A stretch of 64,000 nucleotides of DNA. It comes from Diphasiastrum complanatum. Its lineage: Eukaryota > Streptophyta > Lycopodiopsida > Lycopodiales > Lycopodiaceae. This document shows, piece after piece, positions 38,772 through 51,762 of the stretch. The notes under the pieces were generated by a model. It was not told the DNA's origin. It did no database searches and was given only the letters and a program-made list of their open reading frames with translations. The position numbers and the translations under genes were made by a program. Location of the stretch: assembly GCA_029204225.1 (NCBI GenBank), contig CM055096.1, forward strand, positions 42,741,901-42,805,900, in the 5' to 3' direction. Within the stretch, counting starts at the first letter, position 1, and every line of letters starts with the position of its first letter.

Positions 38772-41226
38772 AGACTTGCAAAACTCACAAAAAATTTACT
38801 CACAAAATGCCAAGGCTCTAAGAAAATGCTATGGATCAAAAGACTTTGATTAGAACTGGGAATTGAAGCAATACCAATCATATTTTGAGTTTTTCAACTC
38901 AAAGCTTGGCCAACAATCCTATCTTTCATGCTAGGAGTCAGAACATTGAGATTTCATATCTTCACCAAAGCATTGGTAAGAGACTTACTTATTAGACATA
39001 GATCAGATCTTGCAGTGATTAATAGACCTATATTTAAAATAGCAGGTTAGATCTAAGAGGCAATTTGAAAAGTCATGTACATTTCAAGTTGTCTAAGTTG
39101 GAGGCCAATGTAGTAGCTCAAGTACAAGCCTCATTTTGTATATGAGATACATTTAGATTCATGTATTTGAATTTTATAGAGGCATGTTTCTTATCTCTCA
39201 TTGGTTTGTAGTAGAGGTGCCATATCACCTTGAAACTTGTCAAGATTGTTTTTACGTCTCACATACACATTAGAAAGATTAGATGAACGAAGGGCTAAGG
39301 TGGACTCAACCTCGTAGACTAAGTTTGAGTGCTCTCCACTATATATGAGCCTCTTTTGTACATTCTTGTCATCCATTGAGTATTGAGACTGTTGGAGCTT
39401 TTCAAAGCTTGCTTGTAAGAAGTGAAACAATCCCATTAATGTTACTAATATCTATTATACATGTCAAGTTTTCCAAGAAATGATACAAAATGTGCTCCAT
39501 ATGTCAATATGCTATTGCTGCCAAGTAGACCATAACTGGCCAGCTAAGTATCATGTTTGGCCAAAATTACATCTAAGTTTTACAATTGAAGTGTGAAGTG
39601 AAAAAAAATAACTACAATGTATGTGTAGGTGTGCTCATGCATTTTGATTGTTTTCTAGCAACAAACTTGTCACTTTTAATTTTTCATGTGTAAATTCACT
39701 CCTAGACCTTTGGACAAAAATTTAGAAAACTCCCATTGTTCCAAAAAATAAGGTCACACCATTTGATGCAATGGAGTTGGATATTCTCATGGCCTAGTAT
39801 GCACCTACCAATTTCTGTTCAACAATTTCCCAAATTTTTGGCTCTATATTCATTGTTGAGAGATTCCATTGACACAAATTTACAAACTAAAGCATTAATG
39901 TCTCATTATAATGAGTTGCCCTCCTATGCAAAAAAAAAAAAATAGCTCGATTGCAAATTATTGTAAAACAAATAGAGTGTTGGTCACAAAAGAACAGAAA
40001 AATAACATGTAAAGCACAATGTGCTTGTTGATGAATAATGTAAAGTTGATACATAATACGTTTTTGTTCACTTTGTAGGAATATTGTTTCACGTATCTCA
40101 TGCATGAATCTATAGTTTGCTTCAACTTCAACTTTTTGTGCAAGTACATGTTTTATGGCTCTCTTGCAAAACAATCAATTTAAGGTGCATGAAAGTATTT
40201 TCAAGAGTTTTGTGTTTTGCTTCAATTTTATTTCGAATGTAGTTTTCCTATCTTTTTAAATAAAAAATAAAAAATGATAACAATTCTCATATCAATTTAG
40301 CTATTGAATGAAAAATAAGTTATGACTACAACATTAAAGCATGCCCACTCATGCACCAATAGATCATTGAAGTTTCTCTCTCCATAATTAAAAAAATTTC
40401 CTTTTTGACATTGCTATTATCCATTGTATCCCACATTTCTGCAATTTTAATTTTTTTGCCCTACAAGTCATGCAAAGCTTCAAGCACAAATTAGAAACAT
40501 AAAAAATCTGCTAGGGCACACGACCCTATAAGTTTTAGATCAAACATCAACGTTTTCTATATTTTTGAAGTGCAAATTTTGAAAATTGATTTGAATTTTC
40601 ACCTTCCAACTATTTTCTCAAAAATCACATCGATCATTAGGTTTAATCTTGAAGACAGAATAATTCATCTCAACAAAAGCAAACAAGTTCTTATCTCACC
40701 AGCCAAATTTTAAGAAAATTTATCCATAATTCATCCAATCTAAATAAAAAGATATCAACCTATAATAAATTTAGATAAAACAAGAACAACTTAATGTCCT
40801 TCAGTGGCAAAATTTGAACTTGCAAAGTTAAACTTTGAAAGGTTCAAAACATACCGTTTTACTATGCCAAACCATAAATATGTCACTCAAAAAAATTTCT
40901 CTTGAGATGATGAATATTTATCCATATTTAAATGCTTATAGGTTGAGACTTTCCCAATTCACAAAAAATATATATATATCAAGATAGTTCTAAACAAAAA
41001 AAAGGGTAGGCCCACTATCATCATGTACATGAGCACGTGGTCCATGTAAGTTCATGCATGGAATATATTAAAAGGTTCATATCATTCGTAACATTTCAAC
41101 AAAAATGGGTAGGCCCAATATTATGTACATGCATGTGGTCCATGTGTATACATGATGGAATATATCAAAAAACGTATCCATATTGTGGCCACTCTTCATG
41201 AGGTAAATTTTGAATCTCTTTTAAGT
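38772..41226. other. unassigned AT-rich sequence
   Basis: No gene or known repeat is recognised in about 2.4 kb. The phrase GTAGGCCCA(C/A)TAT(C/T)AT plus GTGGTCCATGT occurs at about 41007 and 41108, a degenerate duplication. Confidence 0.4.

Positions 41227-41255
<29 letters not shown>
41227..41255. repeat. (CA)n microsatellite
   Basis: A CA dinucleotide run of about 29 bases. Confidence 0.95.
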
Positions 41256-41257
<2 letters not shown>

Positions 41258-41739
41258 CTTGATACTTAACTAGGAATTGTACATCTAAATATCAAATATC
41301 ATTGTTTTAATAAATAAACTAGTGTGATATGTGAATGAAATTATGTTTTTATTTGGTTCTCTTTTGCATATATTACAGCTATGGAACTTTTCATCAGCTA
41401 AATGCATGTATACATTTCTTTTGTAATATGTGCTAGTGTTGGCTAATGACAAGGACTACAATGTTCATTGTATTTTGTTTCCTCTACTATGTTTTAGATT
41501 CAGGTCATATACCTGTGAACCTATTATTTAATAGATGTTCATCTTAGTCTATGCGGTGTCTATCTCCTCTCCCAATCCTTCCATGCTTGCTACTTCAACT
41601 ATTACTTTCTTTCTTCATCTAAACTGTTGTTGGAGGTGGTGTGTCGATTGGTTTTTTTTTCTCACTAACATTTTTCTGCCCTTAACCAAGGACACTAGTA
41701 CCTTTATCTAAGGCACCTACCCTTATTTCTAAGGGTTCC
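41256..41739. other. unassigned AT-rich sequence
   Basis: No gene is recognised. The right end passes into LTR-like sequence with repeated TATCCAAGGGT phrases. Confidence 0.4.
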
Positions 41740-42590
41740 CCTTATCCAAGGGTCACATGACTCCATATCTCTGACTAAGGTATAGTCACTCGCCTGTCCT
41801 TATCCAAGGGTACACACCCTTAATCTTAAGGGTACCTTGCCATGTAGCCCCCAACACTAAATGGACTAATAGGGGTCTGAAGTACTGCTAGTTACATAGG
41901 TATGTAACACTCTCTAAACAGGAACAATTTCTTTAAATTTCAATATTAACCGAGGAAGTCATTATTCTTAGTCTGACTTCCATATCAAACAAGTACTCAG
42001 AGATAAACCTATTTCCAATCGTTAATCTCTGCTCCGGAGTACAAACTCTGGTTTGAAAAGTATGCTAAGAGATATATTTTCTCGACAGGGTTACACTCAA
42101 CACAAGTTAGTAGCATCACCTTCATGTAAAACACTTACATGAAACACTGGGTGAAATAACCTAACTTAGGAAACTAAAGTTAAAGAAATAATAAAATAAT
42201 TATAATTCAATCTGAAATTATCCACAACTCTGACAAATAATTCATAAGCTTTCAAGTACAAATATCCTTAGAATCCGAATTCTAAGATATGATAATTCAT
42301 TTAGCTAGAATCTCTAAGAGAATCATTAAGATATAGAATGATTAAACTCAACTCTAGCTATTTTGACTTCTACAAATCAAGAAATCTTCGTTCTCAGCCT
42401 ATACTGCATCTTAGGATCAGTGTGAATCCTTAATGGAAGTCTAAGTGATGGTTTAAGACTGGTGGTAGCATCAATTTTGAGCTTGGGGAGGTGTTTGCAT
42501 GTTTTTGCATGATTCCTTCTTGTGGAAGTGTGCCCTACTATAGATTTTTGGCAGCTCTGATCTCGCACGTGTGAAGCTTAGGTGGCAAGA
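41740..42590 (-). mobile_element. internally deleted LARD-family copy, minus strand
   Basis: On the minus strand, 42590-42360 matches the sequence just after the LTR at 47966-48185 (shared GCAGTATAGGCTGAGAACGA, CTTGATTTGTAGAAGTCAAA). This joins directly at about 42360 to sequence matching the internal 3' end at 46960-47430 (shared TTAGAGATTCTAGCTAAATG, CCCAGTGTTTCATGTAA). An LTR-type end TGTTACATACC follows from about 41914 leftwards. So a short 5' internal piece is fused to a short 3' internal piece, like a TRIM-type deletion derivative. The outer boundaries are uncertain. Confidence 0.65.
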
Positions 42591-43399
42591 TGACATGGCA
42601 AGCATCTTGTTCACTTGGTCTCCCTTTGTACTGACTTTACAGCACCCAATTTGGTGTCCTGTAGCCAAAGTTATGATCATCTGAAGTTTTGCAGTTTTGT
42701 GAGTAAAATTGGCAAAATTTGGAATTGTTCTAATTGCATGCCAGTCATTTCCCTAATTTGTAGTAGTGAGTTTGCATGGATTAGTTGCATGTTGATTCTC
42801 AAAGTGATTCTGACATGCATGAGAGATTTACAATCGATTTGAGTGGTCATACGCATGTGCTCTGACAGTTGGGTCACAAATCAATGTTAATGGCTGACAA
42901 ATTCGGTAAAACTGAAGTTTACGTAAAAAATTCCATAATGACGGTTGTGACTGATGTAGTGTGCTTTGCATGCCAATTTGACATTGGGTTAGTAACATTA
43001 AAAATCGGACAGTGTCTCGATTTTTTCGACTCCAATTGCCTTTTGTACTAGCAGTATTTTCGTCAGAATTTTTGAATTACGTAAATTAAAGCAAATTTCG
43101 AGTTTTCTGGAAAAAATCAAAATTTCGGTCATTTTTTCGTTATCTATGGAATCAATTTAGATTACTGAATTGATTAAACTGAGTTTATTAGTCAAAATTG
43201 ATCACAGTGTTTTCACTAAGTCTAAATTATTTCTCTGTGATAGATAAGTTAAAATTGACAGAAGAAACCGCAATGAATTGCCGACAGTTTTTACTATGTT
43301 TCTTTCAACTTTTGGAGTTTGAAACTCCCAGATTGAAAGTTAAAATTTGTTTTTTTTTTCTTTTTGTTGAATTTTAAATTGGTTTAAATTTGAAATCAG
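42591..43399. other. unassigned, possibly LTR or internal sequence of the LARD family
   Basis: It lies between the minus-strand fragment and the plus-strand copy. No gene is recognised. Confidence 0.35.
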
Positions 43400-46300
43400 T
43401 TACTTGTCTGATAAGTTCTCTAATCGATGATGATCGATAGAAATCAGTCAAGTGAACGTTTGTGCAAGATACTCGTTAAATTTGATCAAAATCGTCAAAC
43501 AATATGAAATGACTAGGTTGAATGAATGGCAATAGTATTCTTTATCTAGTCAGTAAATCTGATAGGGTACGGATCAAGAATTACTAAAATCCTATGGGTG
43601 GGATTTCTATTCATGTAATTTCATATTTTGTGTTTGGATAAGTTTTGTCAATATTAACGGAGTAATGCCAAACCAATCAATAAAAAGGAAGAACAATCCA
43701 ATTTTATTGGAAAATTTGTAATAGTAGGAATTACATAACGGATTTCATTTCCACTAAAATCCTATGGTGAATTATATTTAAAAGATTAGATTGGTACTAT
43801 TTCATATACTAGTGAATGATTTTTGATATATCATATATTCAGCCTAGGTATAGGACAAAAATGAAATTGTTGTGGACTTTTTCCTACAATAATTAGTTTT
43901 TTAAAAACATTTACTAATGTCATTACGTCTTCTTGGTACCTTAGCTGAAATAGATTTTCAGGGAACTGAAAATTCTAAGGAGGGAAGAAGATTGGACATC
44001 AGAGGTAGTAAGTGTGATCAGGAAATGTATTTTGCAGTTAGAATTTTGATAATTCCTGTAAATAATTGCCTAATACTATTTTTAATTTCCTGGTTAGAAT
44101 TCATTCAATTGAATTCGTAACTGATATCTTTGTAACCATTGAGTTATCCAAGTTTTGGATGTCAACTGTGAGGTTTAGAATGGAATCTGATACGTGGATT
44201 AGATTGGATCTGTTAGTTGACAGAAGCTTGTCCCTAGATTTGATGCATCAGTAGGGGTTTGAAGCTTATCATTAACCAGGAAGGATCGGGATGTAATATT
44301 GAACCATGTTAATTCTTCTGTCTAAGTCACATAATTAGATGTGGATTTTGGATATCCATCTGATAGGCATGCCAATCATCCAAATAAATGGATTCTCCAG
44401 TGTTTGGGAACAAGAGATAATTTCCAATAGTGATTATAGGACAGCTAGATGATCAGTGGTTCTCTAGAATATTAGATAAGGTGGTTAAGGGTTTTCTGGA
44501 AGGAAAAGCTGATGGTATGGGACATCACTAATTTTGGAAAGGAGATTCTAGGACTATAAAGATCTGATGATCAATGGTATGTTTTAGTACCCAGTCGCGA
44601 TATGGGAAAGAAGAAAACCATTCAATCAAATGTGGGGTATTTTGAAAAATTTTGAGATTTAATCTAGATCCCAATGTGGTATCTCATTATTTACAAAATC
44701 AGAGGCCCTCAAATCTATTTCTTGCTTTCTTAATTAATCCTTTACTTCTTAGTAATTTCTCGAATATAGGATATCAGACTAATTTATATGATTCTTTCCA
44801 ACATGAAGTTATTCTTCTAAAAGACTGTTATGTCATATAAATTACTACTTGTAGGAATAGACTTGGAAGTCTGATAAATTCTAAGGTTTAAATGTTTCAA
44901 TTTCTTAAACCATGGAATATCTATGTTGCATAAATGGATTTCGATGGAATAGTAGCTTCTATCACTCAGAGTGAAAATATTTGAAGGAAAAGTCTTGTGT
45001 GTAATATGGTGAATCCTTTAGTGGAAGCACTTACTGACTTTTCTAGGATTTAGATATTTTCATATATCATCTTTCCAGTTAACTTTTATGGAAATTTATA
45101 ATTTCCTTAAAAGGAGGGGTGAAGTGGTGGGATGAAATTCTATTTGGGAATCTGTTGGTTGCATAGTTTTCGGAAGAGAACCAGCTAGGGTATAGAAATG
45201 AGATTGGATCTTAAAGGAATTTCAGATAGATTCAGAGTAAGATGCCTAATTGGAACTTTTTGAATAAGAGAAATTCTCTAGGGATTGTGTGGACAATCTG
45301 GAACTAGAACAGGTTTGGAATTTGAATCATTATCTATAAGTAGTACAGTAAAAGGTCAAAGGTTACTAATTCCATTTTGATTGGAATAGAAGTAAGTTTG
45401 ATCAGAATTTAAGTCTGAGAGTTCTATATTGGATCAACCTAATCTTAGTTTAGGTACTAGGATCAGAGAGGTGTTAATCAGTGGGACAAATTACGTAATT
45501 AGAGGTAAATGGGATTGGAAAACTGTTGAGAGTGAATTTTATTTGTCTCAGAGATTTTTCGGATATGTATTTACTCATGAGAAATAGAAAATATTTTGTA
45601 GCTGAGTTACAAGATCTCAGTGAGATATGTGAGTAGCATATGTGGGTTCTGGAGGAATCTGCCAGATAAGAATGCGTTTATGTACTGGGTCATAGTGAGA
45701 TTATTCACATATGTGCACAATTAATCTTCTATGAATCTACTGTGTAATCCTAGTTACTAAGGTTATCTGGTGCACTTAACCTAGTCGGTGAACATGAACA
45801 TATGATCAAGTATTGTTTTGATAGATACTTGCAGAGTTAACAAATCTTTGTATAGAAGATTTATGAATTAACTTATAAATGATTTGGGTAAGGATCTAAA
45901 TGTGGTGTTAGACTAGTATAATTGAATTCTTCACCTAGACATTTGAGATTTCTAAATCATTGGCAATTAACTTGAGTAGTTGCTTACTCTAGGATGAAGT
46001 TAATTGGTAAAACAATCAGTGTGGTGTGGATTCACCGAGAACTGATGGTTTTTTAATTATATTGCTTGTAAGACGCATGATTAGCGAATCATTTTGGTTC
46101 ATCAGTTGAAATTATGTGCATTGGATATACAGTATTCTTGGGATAAAGTATTCCTTAGTTAAGTAATAGACTCAGCTCATTAGTGACTGTATCCCAGAGA
46201 GCTCAAATGGATAATGAATCATAATGAATCCAAGAATAACAATTGAATTGATATTCAGCAGGACTTTGGGTATCTAGATGTGATTCTGGATTGTAATCTA

Positions 46301-47448
46301 AAGTTTTTGTAGTGAAGATGATTGTCATTTTTTATATACGATCAGTCTTTAATTACCAATGGTTTATAAAACTTGAATTTTGCACTTCAGTAAAAGAATT
46401 TGGAGAATGTTCCTAAAATCCAGTATTTTCCTAGTGGAAAAGATTTTAAAATGACTCTTACTTTTCCTGAGTTATGTTAGACATATACTCCAGTATCCTG
46501 TAAATGATTAAGTATGATTTGGATTTATGATTGACGAATCATATGAATCTAAATATTTATGGTTGACGAATCATAAATAGATACTTATTGTCAGAGGATT
46601 ATAAGGAATGGTTATGATTCTTAAGTGTGATGATTAATTCTTGATCTATTATTTGAGTAAGAATTCAAATCAGTATTTTGAATCTCTCTACTCCAGTACT
46701 TTATTTGAGAACCTAAGGATCTCATAGATATTCTCACAAGATAAATATTTGTGGGGAATTTAACTATCAAAGGGGTGTTATTCTACTACAGTTTATGGTC
46801 TGCATATGCTTGAGTACAGTTCTTCATTTGAATTGGATCTCCAGTTATCTTAGGAGACAAACAAGTCTATTAAGATGAATGAATGCTATTTTTCTTGCAT
46901 TTGGTGCTGGAAATAGGAACATTTAACTCAAAAGAGTATTTGGGATACTCAGGGTTGAGTTTTAATCATTCTATATCTATATGATTCTCCTAGAGATTCT
47001 AGCTAAATGAATTATCATATCTTAGAATCTGGATTCTAAGGATATTTGTACTTGAAAGCTTATCAATTACCTGTCAGATTTGTGGATAATTTCAGACTGT
47101 AATTATAATTATTTTATTATTTCTTTAACTTTAATCTCTTAAGTTAGGTTATCTCACCCAGTGTTTCATGTAAAAGCGTTACATGAAGGTGATGTTACTA
47201 ACTTATGGTGAATATAACCCAGTAGGAAAATTTATCACTTAGTGTACTTTTTCAAACCTGAGTTGTACTCCAGTCTGAAGCTTATCACTTGGAAATAGGA
47301 TTATCTTTGAGTACTTGTTTGATGTGAAAGTTAGACTAAGGATAATGATTTTCTAGGTTGATATTTAAAGTTAAAAAAATTGTTCCTCTTATTTTTTCCT
47401 ATTTGGAGAGTTTCTAAGGATAGAAACAGTTTAAGGAGTGAAGAATGT
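43400..47448 (+). mobile_element. LARD-family internal region, second copy
   Basis: Noncoding, and homologous in reverse orientation to 33162-38278. Matched landmarks: GGAAAAGCTGATGGTATGGG at 44501; two ATG(A/G)TTGACGAATCAT palindromes at 46527 and 46558; the CCCAGTGTTTCATGTAAAAGCGTTACATGAAGGTGATGTTACTAAC region near 47158-47202 (seen in part). A purine tract AGTTTAAGGAGTGAAGAA ends just before the LTR at 47449. The left boundary is approximate. No protein motif is present. Confidence 0.7.
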
Positions 47449-47979
47449 TATGTCCATGACCAGTAAGTAGGATTCAGTATACTTCTAGCCTTGGATACAC
47501 GGTACTCCAGTAAATCAAGCTGTTAGTTATGTCACATCATATTGGATGTGACCTTAAAGTAACTAATATCCTTGTGAGGCCCAGAACACACTAAATGGAG
47601 TTTAGACAAGGTATGAGACAGTGTACGCATGTGTAGAGTTATCAATAGCAATTCTATGAATAGTTGGTCCATGCATAGGACTCTATTCTAGGTGAATATA
47701 TCTATAGGGAACTATGCATGGCTATGTGCCCAGGTTGCTTTTGGCTCTATATTTTGAGGCCAAACTCGCCCTACTCCTCATTGTGATCATGGATTCATTG
47801 TCAGGGTTTCACTCTACATTCATGCCTCTTGTTCCTTGGCTTGGGGGTGAAGCTTCTAGAGTTAATTGGTTGCTTCTACTTGGTTGGGTGGTTGCTCCAT
47901 AGTGTGTTTTCCATTGTGTTTCGTCTTGTAAGTAGGATCTAGGGAGCTTCCCTTATACATGGGCTTCACACGTGCAAGA
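47449..47979 (+). mobile_element. LTR of LARD family, plus strand
   Basis: It starts TGTTATGTCCATGACCAG, like the LARD 5' LTR start TGTTATGTCCATGTC, after a purine tract. It ends near CACACGTGCA, before a PBS-like AGATCGGAG. The inner sequence differs from the 38279 LTR, so this is a divergent subfamily. Sequence 47980-48185 beyond it matches the element's 5' internal region, as if a second internal region followed the same LTR. Confidence 0.6.
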
Positions 47980-48190
47980 TCGGAGTGTCATAAAAACTGT
48001 AGTAGGGCGCATTTCCACAAGATAAAATCATGCAAAAATGTGCAAACACCCATTCTAGCCCAAAATTGATGTTACCAACTGTCTTAAACAACCAATTAGA
48101 CTTCCATGAAGCATTCATACTGATTCTAAGATGCAGTATAGGCTGAGAACGAAGATTCCTTGATTTGTAGAAGTCAAAATAGCTTCAAAC
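47980..48190 (+). mobile_element. 5' internal sequence of LARD family after the LTR
   Basis: Inverted copy of 42360-42590. Shared phrases include GTAGGGC(G/A)CA(T/C)TTCCACAAGA and GCAGTATAGGCTGAGAACGA. It follows the LTR directly, so this LTR behaves as the 5' LTR of a tandem, truncated copy. Confidence 0.6.
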
Positions 48191-49838
48191 TTGATGGAGA
48201 TTGTGCATAAGCCATGGCCATCAATTCATAGGTCTAATAGCTTGCTGGAAGGTACAAAGGAATGCTAATCATGCTATAAATAATTCTAGAATGATCTCCT
48301 TATGGATTTGGAGAGATCCATCCCACAAAAATCACCAAAAATGGTCATTTTTTGAACTTTTTTGACTTCCTACAAGTACAATTGCTGGAATTCTTAGTTC
48401 TAACTTCAGGAAAAGTTATGACATACAACTCTTTCTCTAACACATGCCAACCTATTTATAGCATTACAACCATCTAATTGATCTGATTTTGTTGGATTTT
48501 GCTTCTTACTATCTATTTTGTGCCAAAAAGCATGAAAAACCAAGCAATTTTGACCAAAACATAGCCTAGAATCATAAATCATTGGAGAGAACCGGCATGC
48601 ATCATTAATTTCAACATTGAAAAAGTTCTTGACATATTGAAGTCCCTGATCAGGATAAAAGCTTGAGGAAATCTGGATGACATGTTAAGGTGCTAAGGGC
48701 TCTCAAGTCTACATTGTTGTGGAACAGTTCATAGTGAGATTGGTATTGGATTCCACTCACCCCGTGACTATAATTTCACTAGTTAAGCAGTCGGTGACTC
48801 AACACTCTGATGGTACACACTTCACTTCTATACTTCCCAGTAATATGTGAGTTTATGTACATGCAATCTGATTATCTCAATGTGTATAGTGCCTCTAGTT
48901 TCTCTTGTTTATAGATTACGAATGATTGTTTGCATCTATGCTTACTTGTGGATTTCAGCAATGACTCTTTGTTAACTATCATTTCTATATCTAATTAACA
49001 TGAGTTGAGTGGGAGAAAATTAACATGAGTCGAGTGGGATAAAATTAAAGAGAAAAGGAAAAAAAAAAAAAAAAGAGAAAAGAAAAATTGTGTTAGGTAT
49101 ACAAAATTTTTAGTTTCAAGTTAATCTTGCTCTTATCTAGAAAATTCAAATCCAATTGTTAGTATTGTGATGTATATTTTGATAAATAATGTTGTTGTAC
49201 AAATGATAATTACTGTCATTTATGTTTAGCACTTTAATAATATAAATATGATTTCGTTAAAGTTGCATAAACCATCTCTCTTGGAATACAGAGAGAAGAT
49301 CATCTAAATGTCTATATGGGGTGGAATATCTCCTATAGCTTGGAATCAACCCCACATATTTTTCACATAGGAGGACTTGATGACACTTGTCGGAATATAC
49401 AAGTAACATCTCGTTCTTTTTGTTTTTTGTGTTTTTTTTCTTATTCAATCACACTCTCATTGGAAAATACGAGAGTCAAATGATTGATTTCATCCTATAC
49501 ATAGACTCCCAAATAACTCTAGACATTCTACAAATTGTAAATATATGAAATGATCAGAAATATCTCAAAAACCTTTTATTATGTGCTTGTTGACAAGTAT
49601 TCACCTGTTATGATAGAACAAATTTGAAAGATGAAAGTTTTCCAAAAATGGAAAAATCATTTTACTCACGACCAAACTCGCCATAATATCTTTTGAGTAA
49701 ATGACATTTGAGGAACATAAGATGCAGTAGAGAGAAGAAATCCTTCGTGAAAGGTGTATGTGACATCTTCCCTTTGTTGCATGCATCACAGTGTGTCAGG
49801 TTTGCATCCTTGATGTCCACTCCTATGTATGCATTGTG
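48191..49838. other. unassigned AT-rich sequence
   Basis: No gene is recognised. An A-rich run lies at about 49050-49085. Confidence 0.4.
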
Positions 49839-50812
49839 CTAGCTTGCTTTATATAGCGCTAGTGGGTTCATGTGGCATAGTCTCTTGTGCCACAGAACAT
49901 CTATAGACTCACGGACTTGGTGAGCCTGCTCTGTTGGTAGGCGTACCTTTAAGTGATACAGGTTTCCTCTTTGTCTGCCTTGTGTGATGAGCATATTGGA
50001 GCTGGCATCAACGATATTGCATGTCTGATCTGTGAAAGTCACACGCATGCTTGCATCTGCTATTCTAGCAATTAATAGCAGATCTTTTTGCAGTGTCGGC
50101 ACATATAGGACATCGTCCAGTCTTCTGTCTCTACCATTGGTGCTCAGCCAAAGTGCTCCAGTGCCGCTTACTTCATATCGCGATCCATCTCCTAGAATGA
50201 TATATCTGGAGGGGTCGGTTTGTCGAAAGTCGATGATCATCTGCCTTGTCGAAGTGTGACGTGGCTCCTGAGTCAAGAACTATGTCTTGAACATCAGATG
50301 CAGATGTTGCGCATAAGTCAGTGCATAGGTAAGCAGTGGAATTTCTACTAGTTCGATCTTCAGCCATCTTTGAGAATTTGGGCTCCTCCACGTAAGATGT
50401 GTTATCCGTGCTTTCCTTCTTGCTCTGTGTCTTCTTGTTCTTTGGATTGTCGTAGCAATCCGCGGCTGCATGACCTTTCTTATGACAATGTATACACTCG
50501 ATCTTTGGATTCAACCAGCATTTATCCACTGTGTGGCTGTCACGTCTGCATCTCTCACATGTCTCCTTGTCATTGCCTTGCTGTCTATTCCTTCCTTTTG
50601 ATCTGCTTTCTTGGGTCCATTATTTCTGTTGGTTCTGATCTGATCTCTTTGTCGACTCCTTCTTGGGTTGAGTCTTCTTCTTCGACTGGTCTCTATTGTT
50701 GTAGAGAGCTTGATCAGACTCATTCTTATCATCGTAGTGCTCTCTGGCTTCACTTCTTCTTTGATGTCAATGACTGCCTTGTCGAAGGTCATAGTAGGAT
50801 CTTTAGCCAACA
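49839..50812 (-). pseudogene. copia gag end, protease and integrase start, minus strand
   Basis: From right to left on the minus strand: the Gag C-terminus (LTLDK-like AKDPTMTFDKAVIDIKEE near 50810-50760), a damaged first knuckle with HTVDKC, and a clear second knuckle CIHCHKKGHAAADC (about 50500-50455). The protease motif DIVLDSGATSHF follows at about 50285-50250. After a frame slip, a post-protease segment (YIILGDGSRYEVSGTGALW, DDVLYVPTLQKDLL) leads to the integrase zinc motif start LWHKRLCHMN near 49870. It ends there. It abuts a gag fragment of opposite orientation at 50813. Confidence 0.85.
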
Positions 50813-50997
50813 ATGTTTGAGTTGTCTGAACATCAACAGCTTCAAGTCTTTATTGGATCAGTTATCAGTTGTAAGATGTGTTATTCAAGATGATGATGTC
50901 GTTATGACCTTGCTTTCTTCTCTTCCAAAGTCGTATGAACACTTCGTGGTGATGAGCTCCACACAACCTGAACTCACTCTTCAAAGTTATAATTAAA
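50813..50997 (+). pseudogene. copia gag fragment
   Basis: Plus-strand frame with the Gag core phrase LLDQLSVVRCVIQDDDVVMT, then LLSSLPKSYEHFVV and TQPELTLQSY, typical of copia Gag (UBN2-type). It is the mirror neighbour of the minus-strand copia on its left. Both pieces are cut within gag. Confidence 0.8.
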
Positions 50998-51010
50998 GTT
51001 AGAATCACTG

Positions 51011-51260
51011 TGTTACTGTACTATGGGTCCTATCAGTGAATAAGGATCAGTTGGCCTCGCCATGAGGCAAGTCGACGGGACACGTGTCCCGCCAACGGCA
51101 ACCTGGGTCATGCATTGGATTGCCTGAGTGAACAACTATATGTACAGTGTAATTTCATTTTGAGAAATACAGTTGTTATGTGAGTTTGCTGAGGAGAGTA
51201 TTTTCTGTCTGTGTTACTGTGTGGCATGATCTGTGTTCCTGTGCAAAGCAAATTCTAAGT
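51011..51260 (+). mobile_element. copia LTR
   Basis: From TGTTACTGTACTATGGG to just before a perfect PBS at 51261. The right end does not show the usual CA directly at the PBS. A palindrome GGGACACGTGTCCC lies at 51079-51092. Confidence 0.6.
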
Positions 51261-51273
51261 TGGTATCAGAGCC
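51261..51273 (+). promoter_or_regulatory. primer-binding site
   Basis: TGGTATCAGAGCC, an exact initiator-tRNA primer site for plant copia elements. Leader sequence follows to about 51480. Confidence 0.9.
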
Positions 51274-51479
51274 ATACAGGGAGTGTACACAATACAGTGT
51301 CGTCGTTGAAGAGAGCTTCGGGAGAACTGTCTTCTGAGAGTTCGGGGTTTACGGCAGGTTGAAGACGGAAAGAGAAGCACTGGTGCACGGTTTCTAATTT
51401 ATAGAGGCTTGCTAAGCTCAACAGAGGGATTATTAGCATGTGCGTAGCATCAGACAGGGAAAATTTTGGTAAAAAAGTG

Positions 51480-51762
51480 ACAATTTCGAAGCCAGGGAGA
51501 TCAAGATGGTGAAGAGGATGAAACAGCTCATCCCTCTAACTCAAAAACCAAGAAGAAGAAAGTGAAGTGCTTCTTCTGTGGCAAGAAGGGGCACTATGCC
51601 TCTAATTGCTTCAAGAAGAAAAACCAACTCAAGCAAGCTAATCTCTCCAAAGAGATTGAAGAAGATTCTATTGCAAGTGATGGAGAAGGATCACTTATGG
51701 TGTCCAGTTTTTCTTCATCACCTTTCAAGAAAGATGGAGCTTGGTACATAGACAGTGGAGCC
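51480..51762 (+). pseudogene. copia gag knuckle and protease, left half of an interrupted copy
   Basis: It encodes CFFCGKKGHYASNC (about 51568-51612) and the protease site AWYIDSGA at about 51738-51762. It is closely related to 26630-26840. The reading is cut after GAGCC by the gypsy element at 51763 and resumes at 56077 (TCTTCACATATGTGC, the SSHMC part of the same protease). Confidence 0.9.
51758..51762. repeat. target-site duplication GAGCC, left copy
   Basis: GAGCC precedes the element's TG at 51763. The same five bases follow its CA at 56071. Confidence 0.9.

Noticed and set aside
50370-50810. Left part of a 208-codon plus-strand frame
   Set aside because: Only its last 60 codons are copia Gag. 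The left part is the shadow of the minus-strand zinc-knuckle region.
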